Source of the DNA: Ligula intestinalis
Lineage: Eukaryota; Platyhelminthes; Cestoda; Diphyllobothriidea; Diphyllobothriidae
NCBI GenBank assembly: GCA_036362985.1
Contig: JAYGXS010000001.1
Span: 73,046,377-73,110,376 of the forward strand
Reading direction: 5' to 3'
DNA: 64,000 nucleotides
Below are positions 46,202-58,569 of this stretch, piece after piece. The notes beneath the pieces are model-generated. The model saw only the letters and a list, made by a program, of their open reading frames with translations. It searched no databases and was not told the DNA's origin. How positions within the stretch are numbered: position 1 is the first letter of the stretch; each line of letters starts with the position of its first letter. Made by a program: the position numbers and the translations under genes.

Positions 46202-46385
46202 TCATCGGAACCTCGATAAGGATGGAAATATGCCCTCTCTTGAGCTGCACAACCGCACACGAAGATACTTGTCTAACAGGCGCTTACCATTTACATTAAA
46301 ATCACATTCGATAGAGCAAACAAACAACCCTCTAGCGGAGAAGCACATGCAAATATCATTTGCATTTAGCACTGCAGTTTCATAA
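46202..46385 (+). CDS. Possible alternative terminal exon 18 of the rGC gene
   Basis: The acceptor gtgttttccttttag|t is strong. It supplies one base, matching the phase 2 end if exon 17 is cut at 45811, and gives 60 codons (including HRNLDKDGNMPSLELHNRTR) to a TAA at 46383-46385. The tail would then give a protein of about 1196 residues. No homology supports it; transcript data would be decisive. Confidence 0.4.
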
Positions 46386-47244
46386 ACAAAAGGCTCTAAT
46401 CAATTCTCATATACTATTGATAAACCGGAATTTGTCAATAACTATGGGTGAGGACATGATTCCCAAGTTGAAACTAACCTTAGCTTGCACAAACATTATA
46501 CAGAAGTCAATATGTAGGTAACTCTTATCATAATGTATAATCTTTAAATGAAATTTCAGTAAAAAGATGTTTTCCGCAATTAATCCTCGGCCAGTACAAT
46601 TGCATTGATAATGAAAGTAGGAAAGTTGAAGAAGATGTAAAGGTCTCATAATTAGAAGTCATTGTCCTCACAGTGGTGGGGTCAGCATGTTGAGGTAATT
46701 GAGCTGAAAAAGGGGGCAAATCGGGTAGAATGTGAGTAATAGTCATTGTTTGAGTATATGGAGTGAAAATTACTGTCAAGTGCACGCTTCCAATCTGTAT
46801 ACTTGCTGATTATTAGCTAGCAAAGTGTGCCTTAATTAAGTCGTATGTGATATTTATAGTGGTCAACATTTTGGGATAACGTGAAGTTTAACTGACGATA
46901 AGAAACCTGGAAACCCTTATAATTGTATAAGTGCCTGTTCATCGAAAACTATGGACGTGCGATCTTGCTCAAAAGCAGTTCCGAATTTTTATTGAGTGAA
47001 GTATATGTTGAGTAAGAAAACGGCATACCATGAAATTTTGGCATATAATCCTTTTATTTTCAATTGAGTCTCCTGCCTCGTCAGCCCTAGTAAACTCTAG
47101 GTTTGGCAACCTCGGAGACTCGAATCCGAGATTAGAGTGGTTGATGTCGTACAACATTGAGCCCCAAGGCCTAGGGAGATGATTTTTTCCAGTAACACGA
47201 ATTGAGAACGTTTTTCTACAGGCTTAAGCCTTACCGGCAGCAAG

Positions 47245-47335
47245 TGGTGGGCCAAGGAACGTCCAAATCAATGCCTTAGCTGTTGAATTCTAACCAACAG
47301 GTCGCTGGTTCATGCCTCGGGGATCGCAAAGCGCG
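47245..47335 (+). repeat. tRNA-like SINE fragment
   Basis: TTGAATTCTAACCAACAGGT then CGCTGGTTCATGCCTCGGGG resembles an anticodon arm and T arm. The B box is imperfect. Probably a SINE head, not a working tRNA. Confidence 0.4.
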
Positions 47336-49944
47336 GGCTTGCCGATAATTAGCTGGTAAACGTTGAAAAGAAAGAAGTAAACATTCCAATTTCTCGTATC
47401 TTTTTCACTAATCTCGTTCCATAAAGGCCTTTATAGGTAGATGATTCTCCTATTACGCTGAATTCAGCCGTAATTGTATCTATATATTGACTTAATTAGT
47501 ATTATTTAATGGATACCATTTAGTTAGCCATGCAAGATCCCGCATTTGTAAGGTCTTTGTCGTCAACTTCTCCATAATCCTTTGTTAAATCTGTTTTTTA
47601 ATTTGCTACCTGCGCTTCTCAGACTTGTGGGCCTGGAGCCATTTGTTGAGACTCATTCATCGTCTTCAGATACAGGACTTATTCTGACTCATTTAAAGTG
47701 TCTAGGTTGAGACTCACAGTCAAATATCGTTTGAGAATTGAAATAAAGTATAAAGGCAAAAGAAATTCTCAACCGTTGCGAAGAGGAAATCTAGAGGGAG
47801 GATAATAGTGTTTCCCTTTCTATGCATAACTAACGGCCTTTTGTGTTTTTTGAGCTCCTTCAGCTATCCATTTATTTCGTTATGTTGCGTTTTTCTCGGG
47901 AATTCGAGAATTTATAGGATACATTCTCCATGTTACTTCACGCCTATTATAATTCAAGGTTACGTCTCCCCCCTCCTTCATCGAGACTAGTACCCCTCTG
48001 GTGGACTGGTTGCTCGATGGCCGGCATGGAAATCGCTGGTTGCTGAATCGTACTCACCCGTGTCGGATATTTGCGCAGTGATGGCTTGACCGACTGGCTC
48101 ACCGACACTTTTGTTGGAAACTGTGTTCGCTTGTGTGCTCCTTAAGTGCCTAATTGCTTTGGCCAAACTAAGTTTCAATACCAAATGTAGGTTTGGGAAG
48201 GTCCTGCAAGATCTTCCAATCATTAGTTTTGCAATATCTTAGGTTTATTGGTTGAGGCACGAAGCTCATGAATGATTATGCACTTTGATCTATTCCCATA
48301 ACCTCCGTCCAGGGTGTTCTATTGACTAATAGGTCCGGCCGATAATGGGGCCATCCTAATATATCCTTCAACGTCATTGGCATGGGACTTCTAGCCTGAT
48401 TAAATGAGTAAATGCACTCGTGGACACCCCCATTAAATTTGGCTTCTAAAATATGGCTGTAGTCTGGGCTCTGTGTTCTTTAATCGTCACTTGTCGTGTT
48501 TTGCTTACAGCTTTTATTGGTATGGATTTAGCAATTTCATTTAGGACCTTTGACTACATTTTCGATGAGTCTGTCCGATAGCTTGTAACGTGCCACATAC
48601 CTGTACTCTTACCGATCGCTTTTGTCTTCTCTTTCAATACTTCTCGAGGCTATATGGCACTACTCTTCAATAATATCTTACACCCTATCTTCTTACTTTC
48701 CAGATAATAGTTTTGTGGGATGCCTCATGCCATATTTCGTGTTATCAGATGCTGCCGATAGTTCTAAGAAAAACGATGGCCTGCTGGAAAGAATTCTTCA
48801 TAATTTAACTTATTCCGCTAGCTGACTCAACTTCGAAGCCAAAGTTTGATGGGCAATGCCTTGGTTTTTCATCTACTTGAGTCACTGTCAATTAAGAAGA
48901 ATTTAACAGGTCCTCTCATTGTGTAGTAATGCCACGGAGGCTTTGTCGAAAGTGGTTGTGTCGAACACAGAAGGTTTTTAACAGCAAAATTATGGTTCAA
49001 CAGGGTTTGCAGGAAAAGCTTTTGCAGCGTAAAAGGAGCTTCACAGCAGGCGTTGCCAACCCATTTTAACCTCTACCTCTTCAGGCCAATTGAGTTATCG
49101 TGTGCCGCTGGTGCGAAGCCTTAACTGCAGAACATGTCCTTAGTCCCCTGTGCAGCTAACCCGGTAAAACAGCGCGCATCGATTGGCTCCAACTAAGGTT
49201 CGTCCCAGGAAGCGAGTTGTCGGGGCACTTCAAACGGACAGGACATCGCGATTGACAAAGACACGCTGGTAGTCATAGGTTTGGTTAACGAAGAGAGGAT
49301 GAGCCAGCGCAGCCATACTCAGTGCAAGTTATCACAACTTGCGCGCCACTTTGTCTGGGCATCAGTTTTGGTCACATGGCGCCAACCTATTTGCACGCCA
49401 ATTTTGGTATTAAGCATTTTGTGCAACCAATTAATGGCCATAAGAAAAACCCTTTAATAGGAAATTGAGCCTTAAATACTGAACAGAAAGCTCTTTTCCT
49501 ATTTATGCTAGTCGAAATGACTTTATAAGTCAAATTTATTCGTCTTAAGAGGACTTTCTAGAAAATTCAGGAAACAGGACAGCTTATCGCTTCTCTTAAG
49601 GTTAACCCTAAAAGCTACAATCTTCCAGACTCATGGTTCCATTAAATGAGGAAAGAAGGCGGTGGAGGAGCCAGGTTGTTACGAATAGTGGATTCTGCAG
49701 AAGGATGGCAGAATAGATGGAAAGAGTTTTTACTCGCAGATGCCTGCAGTCCGGCTGCCACATGCGGCCACAATGAGGCGTATGCGCGCTTCGGTCAAGG
49801 ACAGCTAGCGCCTAGCCCTTGGAGGCAGTGGGCGCGCAGGCCAAAGGCGGCATGCGTCAGCGGGTGATCTTGGGTTCTAAGTGGCTGTAAGAGGCCAATA
49901 CAGGCTCTCGGCGTGCCTTCGTGCCTCAAATGCTAGTGCATTGT

Positions 49945-50025
49945 GAAGAAGCAGGTTCGATCACTGGAATCGGATCGATTCTAGTGATTCCAGTGATCGA
50001 TTCCAGTGATCGAACCTGCTTCTTC
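49945..50025. repeat. 28-bp perfect inverted repeat built from the PLE end motif
   Basis: Arms 49945-49972 and 49998-50025 are exact reverse complements (start GAAGAAGCAGGTTCGATCAC). The 25-bp centre repeats GATCGATTC and AGTGAT. The arm resembles the GAAGAAGATGCGATCACTGG end of family B PLEs. Confidence 0.9.
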
Positions 50026-50084
50026 TCAATCTATGTACATACCTGGGATGCGAACCTTTGCCTCAACTAGTGCATTGTCTCTAG

Positions 50085-50160
50085 TAAAGCCTCCCTTTCT
50101 GATGTCGGTTCGAAGCCCACAGAGGCCACGAACTTTTCCCAATTGGGTCAACTGAATTAT
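50085..50160 (+). repeat. tRNA-derived SINE, copy 4 (fragment)
   Basis: A B-box-like CGGTTCGAAGCCCAC followed by the family tail AACTTTTCCCAATTGGGTCA. Confidence 0.55.
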
Positions 50161-52144
50161 GTCTTTTATTATACACCTATCTTGCTTCTCTGATTTTCGG
50201 TATCACTCGTGTTTACCATCGAACAGTACAGTATCCGTACGAGTCATGTGTGGTTTGCCAATATATTCAGATCTTCTAACGTCAATCGTTGATGAACGTT
50301 CGCTTGGCCACTATCGGAACTCACTTGTCTCGCTCTGTCTAGGGTCTCATTTATCGGGCCCTGACAGCAGCCATAGCGGCTAGTAGTCTGCGGTAAGGTG
50401 GACGTTCATCAAAGCAAATTAAAATCCCTAATAACAACTGACTCAGAACTACTATAATAATGAAAACGCAAAAGGTAAACGGAACATCACTATCAAGGAG
50501 AGGGCAAAGAGAATCTCTTACCTTTTAAAAACTACCACAACAATTTTTACTTACTTCTGCAAATATTCCCATGTTGAAGTTGAGAAGTCAAGTGGGCAAA
50601 CAGATGTTTTCAGCAAATCTTTGTCTGGCTAAAAAATTTGCTGGGCTAATGAAAACTGTACAGTTGGGCAGGGTTTACACGTCGCCCGCATGGGGGGGAT
50701 GGCGTGTAGAGGTTCCTATGTTAGGGGAGGGGGGCAACTGGGTTAGGTTGCGAGCGTTGATAAGAGGAATGATAATGCACACGGAGGTGGCCCTCAATGG
50801 GAGCCGGTCATTACCTCCCAATCGTAGGAGGGGAGAGATCGTGAGGAACGCCCGTAAGTTTTTACTGAACCGCCCCATAAATGACACTTTTGACTACTGA
50901 AACTTAGTCAGTATAGCGGGCATTCTGTGCTTGTTACGGAGCTTATCCTATTCAACCCCGCCGCAAATGAGACCACTGACTTTTGGGACAAAGCAGTCTG
51001 TTCAGCAGGTAATCTCTCTGTTTCCGTGATATAAGCGTGCCCACGCTCCCCTCCCCGAAATGACGCTGCTGTCTACTACGCATGCTGCTGGTGAGCTGTC
51101 TTTTAAAAGCAATTCTAATAGGAGCCTGCAGACAGAAACAGCAGGTGCCAGCTGCATACAGCGCACCCAAAGTCAGTTTCTGGGCGGTCAAGTTTTGTTT
51201 TGAATCTTCCACCTGAACTCAAAATAGCCTTTGATGTGTACGTTCGCTGTTGGTGCACCAACTTATTAAAGGAGCTTTCACAATCTTTCTGTGTAGAAAG
51301 ATAATTTTTGTTTCCATATGAACTCAACGTTTAAAACCTTACTTATTGCTTTCGGATGCATCAGTATGCTGTTGCAGCTACAACACACTCTTGTCTCTGT
51401 CTGTGCGTATAAATGTGTCTAGAGACCATCGGGGTTTCCTTACAAACGTTTGTAAAAAATCAACTCCCCCATTTGCTATCAACTGAATTCGACGTGTCCA
51501 GTGTTCGGAGTATGCTGTCCATGTGTCATGGGCACATTTATGGCCGGAAAAGTCCTCTGCAGTCTTCCTTTCCCGTCGAACTTGCCTACTTACTTCCAAC
51601 TAACGGCATAAACTGAAATAAAGAAGGGTTGGGGAAATTACCGAACGTATAGAATGTGCTGTTTACCTAAAATCCGTACATATGAGGCTACAGTCTACGG
51701 TGCGTTATAATCGTCTATCAAAATATTATTTAGTTTTTGCTTATCATAGCACTTCATAAAATACTTCACGGAAAAGAGTTAAAATGCGCGTGTAATATTT
51801 AGCTAAATTATTTTCTGTTATTAGAAATTAATTTTGCTTATTTGCGGTTCAAGTTCAATCATACTTATCAATACTGTTCGATTCAGAAGGAAAGAAGTAC
51901 TAATTCTGCTGCATTGGTGGTCCCTAAAAAGGCGTGCTAATGTTACAAACAGTGTATTATTTTAAAGGGGTGAAAATTCTTATTGAAATAGTGAAAAGGA
52001 TAAATAGGTGAGCATATCCTTTCTTTCAAGAAATTTAATTCGGGCCTTTACATTTACATCACTTAACTCAATACAATATGCGGGTTTGTAAATAAATGAA
52101 TAAATACACATATATGTTATCATCCTCTCCTTGATAAACGCCGA

Positions 52145-52996
52145 TCACTTTATTCTGTCCCACAGTAGCGAGCACATACATGTGGTCCGTGCCGACAGTT
52201 CATACTTTGTTTCCTTGTAGATGGTGGGAGTTGTCGAGAACAGTACATAGCGTCGGCTGCTGGAAAGTTGTTCGATACAGCTTGACTTAGGCCCATCCCA
52301 ACCAATCAAAAGGTAATTCATTTTACAAGAGATGCCAAGCGGATCGAAATGCACCCGTTGTACTTCGGTAGGCTTTTTGACGAAAGGGGCGATAATGATC
52401 TGCTCGACCGATAGCATCGAAGAACTTCTAAGGATTGCTGAAGGTGTCTTTTGAAAATACGTCGAACCTAGTCAATTTATTGCTAAGAACCTAACTGAAA
52501 GACTGCCAAAGCTGCCGATGTTTACAGCAGCGATCAAGCCAGCAATAACCATATGGCTTTTGAAATAATTAAATGCGTAGTTTTTAATTGGCATTGTAAT
52601 ACCTTGGAAACATGGCGACAACAAACAATAACCACGTTGAGAATGACGGCTGTGATCGCACCATACTTAAGTGTTCATGATTGTTAAAATGCCTTTTTGG
52701 GAACAGGAACACGCTGTTGAGTTCGAATATGTTCTTAAAGTCCTAAGTACTAATGTGTGTGACTGCCAAAGAGGTTGCCAGCGTAAACGTGAAAAAGTAG
52801 AACGCATAGTAATCGATTGCATCGTCGTCCTCATCGGAGAAGCGATCTGTCAAATTTTGGAATAACTGGGACCGAGAAGGATCCTCCAGTAAGCGGATCG
52901 AAGAAACCCCTGTTGTTTGGTGGTACACCACCACCATCGACGTAGTTAACGTAGGTCACGCGAATGGCCAAGGCCACGGCAGTCGCAAAATACACC
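52145..52996 (-). pseudogene. Detached rGC ligand-binding-domain fragment (exon 3 homologue plus membrane-proximal part)
   Basis: Minus strand from acceptor ttcacaacag|aaa at 52996: KIQVYFATAVALAIRVTYVN matches exon 3 ([20 protein letters not shown]). One extra base near 52850 shifts frame; the next frame reads DEDDDAIDYYAFYFFTFTLA, parallel to [15 protein letters not shown]. At 52417-52145 a further open frame encodes VHFDPLG, MNYLLIGWDG and SSRRYVLFSTTPTIYKET, resembling the membrane-proximal part of rGC ligand domains. No transmembrane, kinase-like or cyclase exon follows downstream. It is a stranded piece of a copy, not a gene. Confidence 0.72.
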
Positions 52997-53094
52997 TGGA
53001 TTTTCTGTTGTGAATAGTAAGGACGTCAAACATAATATCCCCGTGGAATGACTCATGGAAAAAGTGAACTACTAACGTTCATCTGTTTAGAAGA

Positions 53095-53200
53095 AGAAGC
53101 GATCATTGGAACAAGAGGTTTATTGTCCAGTGATCACTTCTTTCTCTGAACTGCTTCCTGGAACTCGCATATTCAATTCTAATGGTTCATCTGTTTTTAT
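53095..53200 (+). repeat. PLE-B terminal repeat fragment
   Basis: GAAGAAGAAGCGATCATTGG, then AGTGATCACTTCTTTCTCTG and CTGCTTCCTGGAACTCGCAT, as in other family B ends (30870, 33020). It lies about 100 bases from the ligand-binding fragment. Confidence 0.6.
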
Positions 53201-53759
53201 GAAGAAACTAACAACTTTTTCAGCATACTGTTATTTCCGGCTGAACAAGTTATGTATTCTCTACATCCCCTCTCCAGCGAAACTCTCGTTCGTCCTACAA
53301 ATGATTTTACCTCTTAAGAAGGCTGTCCACTTCCTCCCTCGAATGTTGGCCGTCCTCCTGTGTTTACCTTTTCGCTCGATTGCACATAACTGAATACTAC
53401 TCCCAGCCACTCGGTTCAGTTTTCACGATGCCATCGACTGTCCGTTGATGACGGAGACAGTCGTTTCGACTCTCGGAGATGAAAGCCCGTGAAGTGAGTT
53501 TGTCGTGGAGAGCCAATTGTCCATCCACCCCCCTCCCCCTTTGTTGACCCACTTGCCGCGACGACTCCGAGAACCACTCGTCCGGCCACCCCCACCGCTG
53601 ACACGTTCATATTGCCTCGCTTCACGAACCTTCGCCCCCTTCGCGCTGGCGTTTCACAATAATCCTGATGCAAGAGTGAATTGTCTCGTGAAATCACATG
53701 CAAACAGAGCCACGCTCCCTCCCCCACTAACATGCACAAGCTTTCCCAAGTCTAGTATC
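53201..53759. other. Unassigned, pyrimidine-rich in the middle
   Basis: Opposed frames at 53416-53739 (minus) and 53505-53801 (plus) reflect base composition (CCACCCCCCTCCCCC). No domain recognised. Confidence 0.35.
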
Positions 53760-54432
53760 GTGCCCGAGGCAATTCTCCGTTTCATCGTATTTCTCTCGTA
53801 GGAGTAGTTGGATAGCCTCGACAGCTCGTTCCTGTGGAAAAGAAGTAAAAAGGGACGGGACATCAAAGTTAACCATGATATCATTTGGCTGGAGGCTTAC
53901 CCCTTTGACGACCTGGCTGTTTTGTCTGAATCAGCGGTCAAGAATTTGAGCCGTCGGAACAGCCACTTTGCCAGTCCGTATGTTGGAGTTCCTTTGAGAG
54001 ATACAATTGGCCGGAGGGGTGCGCCCTCTTTGTGCACCTTCGGGATACCATCGAAGCGAGCCAGGGCTGTTTCCTGCGCCCTCGCCATGCGTCTGTCGGT
54101 TGGCGAAATTGCACCTGAGTTCTCCATTGCCAGCAGCATTGTTTTTATCTCGCGTGTCAGCGTGTTTATGGGGTTGGATTTGCATGGGACGTAGGACTGA
54201 CGATCGTCCAACAAAGTTTGAGCTTTGTGAATGTAGTCTGTCCTGTCCAATACGTCAATGCACCACCCCTTGTCAGCCGGCACGATAACGAGGTCAATAT
54301 CGGCTCTGAGTTCTGTAAGTGCCTCACGGTCGACCTTGGAGAGGGCGTCGCATGGTCGATGTGCCATGAGGAGGGACGCCACCCAACCCAAATATAAACC
54401 TGATAATGAGGGCGTATATCCACTCCAAACAT
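53760..54432 (-). mobile_element. PLE family B, N-terminal half of RT
   Basis: Minus frame 54391-53897: [78 protein letters not shown]. It continues to about 53760 in another frame as [20 protein letters not shown]. It stops before the YVDD catalytic motif. The join to unrelated sequence is near 53760. It sits directly beyond pseudo-exon 13 of the minus rGC copy. Confidence 0.8.
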
Positions 54433-54496
54433 TTCCTTAAACTAATGATCATAAAATACGTATGAACTCCAATTTAAGCGGTAACTGTAGAACGAC

Positions 54497-54689
54497 CTTA
54501 TATACGTCGAACTTGTCAACTGTTGCATCAAATGTAGTGGAGATGTCATTGAGAAGGTCAAAAATTTGCAATGGCGTAGATTTAATGGAAATTAAGGAGA
54601 ATCCCACAATTTCACTGAAGTAAATGGTGATGTTGTCAAACGCTTCCGGATCCACTGGGTTTCCAGCTACCAGCGCTTGAGCAACCGGC
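54497..54689 (-). pseudogene. Pseudo-rGC exon 13, open but metal Asp replaced
   Basis: Acceptor atttcag|g, donor ataag|gtcgtt, 193 nt, open frame. [20 protein letters not shown] has Glu where cyclases need the metal-binding Asp. Intron sequence after the donor still resembles plus intron 13 for about 100 bases. Confidence 0.9.
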
Positions 54690-54822
54690 CTGAAATATGC
54701 CCAAAAAGGAAATTTGTCAGAACTTTTCCCGAAATCGCCAAAATGTTCACAGGCATGAGTGTCACTGTGAAAATATATTCTGTAGAGGTCTAAAGGGGAG
54801 ATTTGCCTAGCGAACTACTTAC

Positions 54823-54963
54823 AGTGGCAGCATCTTAGCTATGAGGTCCTCCGTCTTCTGATTTTCGTCCTCCGGCTCCAATGTTCGCTCTTGCACTTCA
54901 GTCTGTAGTAGATCAGAATATTTCTGCATTATTGCTAGCATGTGGTCGACAATATAAGCATCT
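54823..54963 (-). pseudogene. Pseudo-rGC exon 12, intact coiled-coil hinge
   Basis: Acceptor ttttccag|a, donor cact|gtaagt, 141 nt. IVDHMLAIMQKYSDLLQTEV and [13 protein letters not shown]. Confidence 0.9.
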
Positions 54964-55179
54964 CTGGAAAAATAATTTCCAATTCACAGGAAAATAAAGC
55001 TATCACACCAGAACACAGTGACCAATAACTGCTTCAGTCGTGGTTTTACTTAAAATCTAAGGTGGTTTGATGCATAACACATACGTGCACCTACCTCATG
55101 CTCAGTTCCGCAGACGTTTATCATGACTTCTTGTTGTTTATAAAGTAGGCCTTAAAACAGTTTTCCTGGGATTTAACGC

Positions 55180-55765
55180 CTGACAGACTGGTGCGGTATG
55201 GGAGTATTCTGAAAAAAGTCAACTTTGGACAATCTGACCATCATGCTTATTATTTATTTTCGTTATTCAGCAATTTTACTTCAAATTATGCGGTTCCGTC
55301 TATCAAGCTTGTATTTAAAGTCGTTATGACTGACGGGAAGCATTTTCTTACCAACATATTGCCAATTTATGTTTATTAAGCAGACTTAAATTAGCTTGCA
55401 TTCAGGTGTTTCGTGTCCTTTACTTCACCTCGACAGTCTGACCGTCGTTTACGACAAGTTTCAGAGTGCGCCGCAAATAAATGTGATGGTTGGATGAGTA
55501 GAATTAAGTGAGCGGAGAATTGTACTGCATCCACCGCACACTCTCACAATACCCACCTTGGTCCCATGTCTCAAAGGCGATGGATACGGGAGAGGGCGCA
55601 TGTGGTTGGCGCGGCCAGAGTCTCCCTCAGGCGCGTTGCCGCACTTGGCTCGGATTCCGCAGGTTGGGGAGGTTATAAAAATGACAGTAAGGTGAAGCCA
55701 TTGCTGTCAAACCCTTAGCTCAACAGTCAGCATTTAAAAACATAAAAGCATAAGCGGACTGCCAG
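55180..55765 (-). repeat. GC-rich intron 11 block, pseudogene copy
   Basis: Reverse complement aligns with 33601-34110 in the plus gene. It lies upstream of pseudo-exon 12, as there. Confidence 0.7.
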
Positions 55766-55891
55766 ATCTGAGTTCAGTCATCAGTCCACCTTCCTACTAC
55801 AGCAAATACCACCTGTTCTCCTTATCTGCCAGGAATGGAGCCAATTAGATGTGCATTGGCACCGAGAACCCATGCAAATGTTCGCACCAAC

Positions 55892-56015
55892 CTGCAAGTT
55901 TCGATTGCATCAAACCTTTGGCTGAATTCTTCAAAAAAGGCCGACATTCTGGAATCTCCGACTATGAGATTTCAATCAGCTCTTTGACTGTTGAAGGTAT
56001 GCTCCTCTTTTACTT
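55892..56015 (-). pseudogene. Pseudo-rGC exon 11, two stops and a deletion
   Basis: Acceptor aatttcag|aag, donor gcag|gttggt. The second codon is TAA; the Trp codon is TAG; one base is lost after SEIPECRP. Confidence 0.87.
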
Positions 56016-56139
56016 CTGAAATTAAAAAAAACTTATCACAATCTCTAAACTAATTGAACGTTGGCGTTCACATAAAGCTTCGGCAAGATATTTTTTCTTT
56101 TAAAAGAAGGAATCACCTGAGAGGACTGTTTCAGTCGAT

Positions 56140-57990
56140 CAATAAAAGTGAGGACAATCTCGATAGCACTAAGCATTTGTCTAATCAGAATCGTTGACAT
56201 TTGCTTCCAAGCACAAATCATTCGCAGATCGTCTGTAAAAGTGCATGTTGCTGAAATGCGGATATATTGGGCGTTATATGGTCTAAGTGCGAATATATCG
56301 GAACTAGTCTAGGTATTTTAACAAAGTGTCATGGTGGAATTGCAGTCCTTTCAGCCAGAAGAAAATAGTATGTTTGAAGTTATATTCAACAGTAAGCTTT
56401 TTCAGATCCGCAGATCTATTCGATTCACCTGGATTTTAGGAAAAATGTCGACGTGCTTGGCTAAGGACAGTTAAACGCCAAAAATGATCATTCCGGTCCT
56501 TCTTTATTTTAAGGTAGCAGTAGGAAATGAGTTCATCGCCATACTATCGGACCAGAACAATTTAAGAAAGTAGACCGAAAATAAGCTTGTATGGACGAAA
56601 CAGAGGTACAACTGACCGATTGCTTAACGAGATTCGACATTGCAGGATTCATATGTGACAAGGACCTCTAACGCCTCCGGCCAGTAGGTACTCAAATACC
56701 CCGTTTATATGGTCTGCCTAGGATTCACAAGGATGGCCTGCTAGCTCGTCCGACTTTGGACTTGTGAACCTCGCCATATCATGCTGTAGTAGAGTTGTCA
56801 GCACAGAAAATCAAACCCTTACAGTAACAGATAGCAACACGTAGCTATCAAGATACGTGCAAATTTATCGACGGCTTCAAAGACATGAACTAACATGGCA
56901 TGATAATGCTCGCCCTAGACATCTCATCGCTGCTTACAAACGCCCCAGCAACATAGACAGTCAATTACCTTTGCGAATTCTTAGTAGAATATCTGGTAGA
57001 AGTAGGAATACCAACGGATGCATTTAAGGAAATATTACTAAATACACATTAAGCGTGCAGTTCCTTTTGGACAACCAACCATATGGACAAATCGACGGCG
57101 TTGCTATGTGCCCCCAACTTGGACCTCACTTAGCCAATGTTTTCATGAGCATGTTGGGGAAAGATAAACCCAGTCATCAGATACATAAACTTAAGCACTG
57201 TGGTTGCTATTTTTATGGCATTTTCCCAATGGAAGCCGAAGTAGACGTGTTCTTAAATACTGTCAGTCAAGCACATCTCTCCATTACTGTCAACTTGGAG
57301 TTGGAAACGGAGGTACACTTCGCTTCTTGGCCCTCCTTCTCAGTCGAAGACCTGAAGGTAGCATTAGAAGGGGCTATAGGGTTAAATCGTTCCACTAGTC
57401 GGCGCTTATCCAATAGAACGCGGGAGCACCTCCCGTTATGGCCGGAGGATGCTGAAATCTGTAGGATTAACAGCATTCTTCTCACCCACATACTTATTTT
57501 TGGACATGGTGTGGACCCCAGCAAAGCCTTCAAGGTGTTTCATAAGGTCCCGCCACACTATCCAAGGTCTCTGGATCAGCGTTTGCTAGCAACAGCAGAA
57601 CCAACCGCTAACAGGTTGTGGAAGCCGGTACTGTGTACCCAAAAGAAGCTCCTGCAAACTCCGAGCGTAACATGGCCGGCGCTCTCATAGCTGCCTGCAT
57701 TTTCCATCGCTTTCAGTCTCCCTTCCCCCCTCCCCTGGTTCGCCTTCAACGAAGCCCCTTGCCGCGTAAACAGTCACCATTTCTCACCCCCGGTATGCTA
57801 ATGACTAATTTACGTGTAATGCTGAACGTAATTGCCCGCATGTTAACCTTATATCCCCTTCCTATATAAATTTAATAGCCCGATGAGAATGTATTGAAAG
57901 CCAACGTAAGCTTGCCAACTACAATTCTCAGTAATTAATGCCTAACTCAATGCTCAAGGTTTACGGAAACGGTGGAAAAACCCCTGTTTC
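56140..57990 (+). mobile_element. PLE family A, decayed, antisense in intron 10 of the pseudogene
   Basis: Plus strand: 56592-56780 (ETEVQLTDCLTRFDIAGFIC, PRLYGLPRIHKDGLLARP), 57055-57160 (LDNQPYGQIDGVAMCPQLGP, the RT substrate-binding motif), then RTREHLPLWPEDAEI and FGHGVDPSKAFKVF of the nuclease end near 57420-57545. Frames are broken throughout. It aligns with 27770-29790 in intron 10 of the plus gene, same gene-relative orientation, without the telomere-like segment. Confidence 0.78.
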
Positions 57991-58074
57991 TCCACCGCCT
58001 TTGATACTTAAGATGCTTGAAAGACTCTAATGTCAACATCATCTGGACAGTAACAGGACAGAATAATGGCAAAC

Positions 58075-58271
58075 CTTTGGTCTGAAAACAGGGCTCCCTG
58101 AGCGTATTCGTTGGAGAATTTCAAGGATTGTAAAGTCAAAATCACAGAAGAGCGGTGAATGACAGAATAGTTCATGTGACATTTTGGCAAAGAAGTAGAT
58201 GTCACCCTTCTGGGTTCTCAGTGGATATTCATATGGGTGGCGAAGTATTTCCGATGCAGTTCAGAAAAGAT
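58075..58271 (-). pseudogene. Pseudo-rGC exon 10, premature stop
   Basis: Acceptor ttttttag|at, donor caaag|gtttgc. DLF-stop-TASEILRHP: the Trp codon of DLLWTAPE is TGA. The rest is open ([25 protein letters not shown]). Confidence 0.9.
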
Positions 58272-58569
58272 CTAAAAAATACAGCAATTATATGATCAAA
58301 TATCGAGTTTCTTTTTTGCTTTATGGACCAAGGCGGTGTCCTCATGCGATAGAAACATGCATTTGTAAAGGACTATCTTTTAGAAGGAACTTTGGGGAAC
58401 CTAGAGATAAAAGAAATAGTATCGTATGTTTGAACATGCCTGGTACTTGGCCAAATGCGAAATCTGCCTATCAATTTCTAATCGAAAAAAATACAATTTT
58501 TATTATAAGAACTCCAGATAACGGATAAATACCTTTCATCTGAGATGGAGACAGTGCTAAATTCGTAAA

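Larger units (their letters stand above)
46386..52144. other. Intergenic region between the two rGC loci
   Basis: No host gene recognised. Small open frames (48622-48825, 49646-49867, 50571-50900 plus; 51378-51599 minus) have no domain or splice support. Contains SINE-like pieces and one inverted repeat, listed separately. Confidence 0.45.

Noticed and set aside
57267..57533. 88-codon minus frame
   Set aside because: Antisense shadow of the family A PLE.
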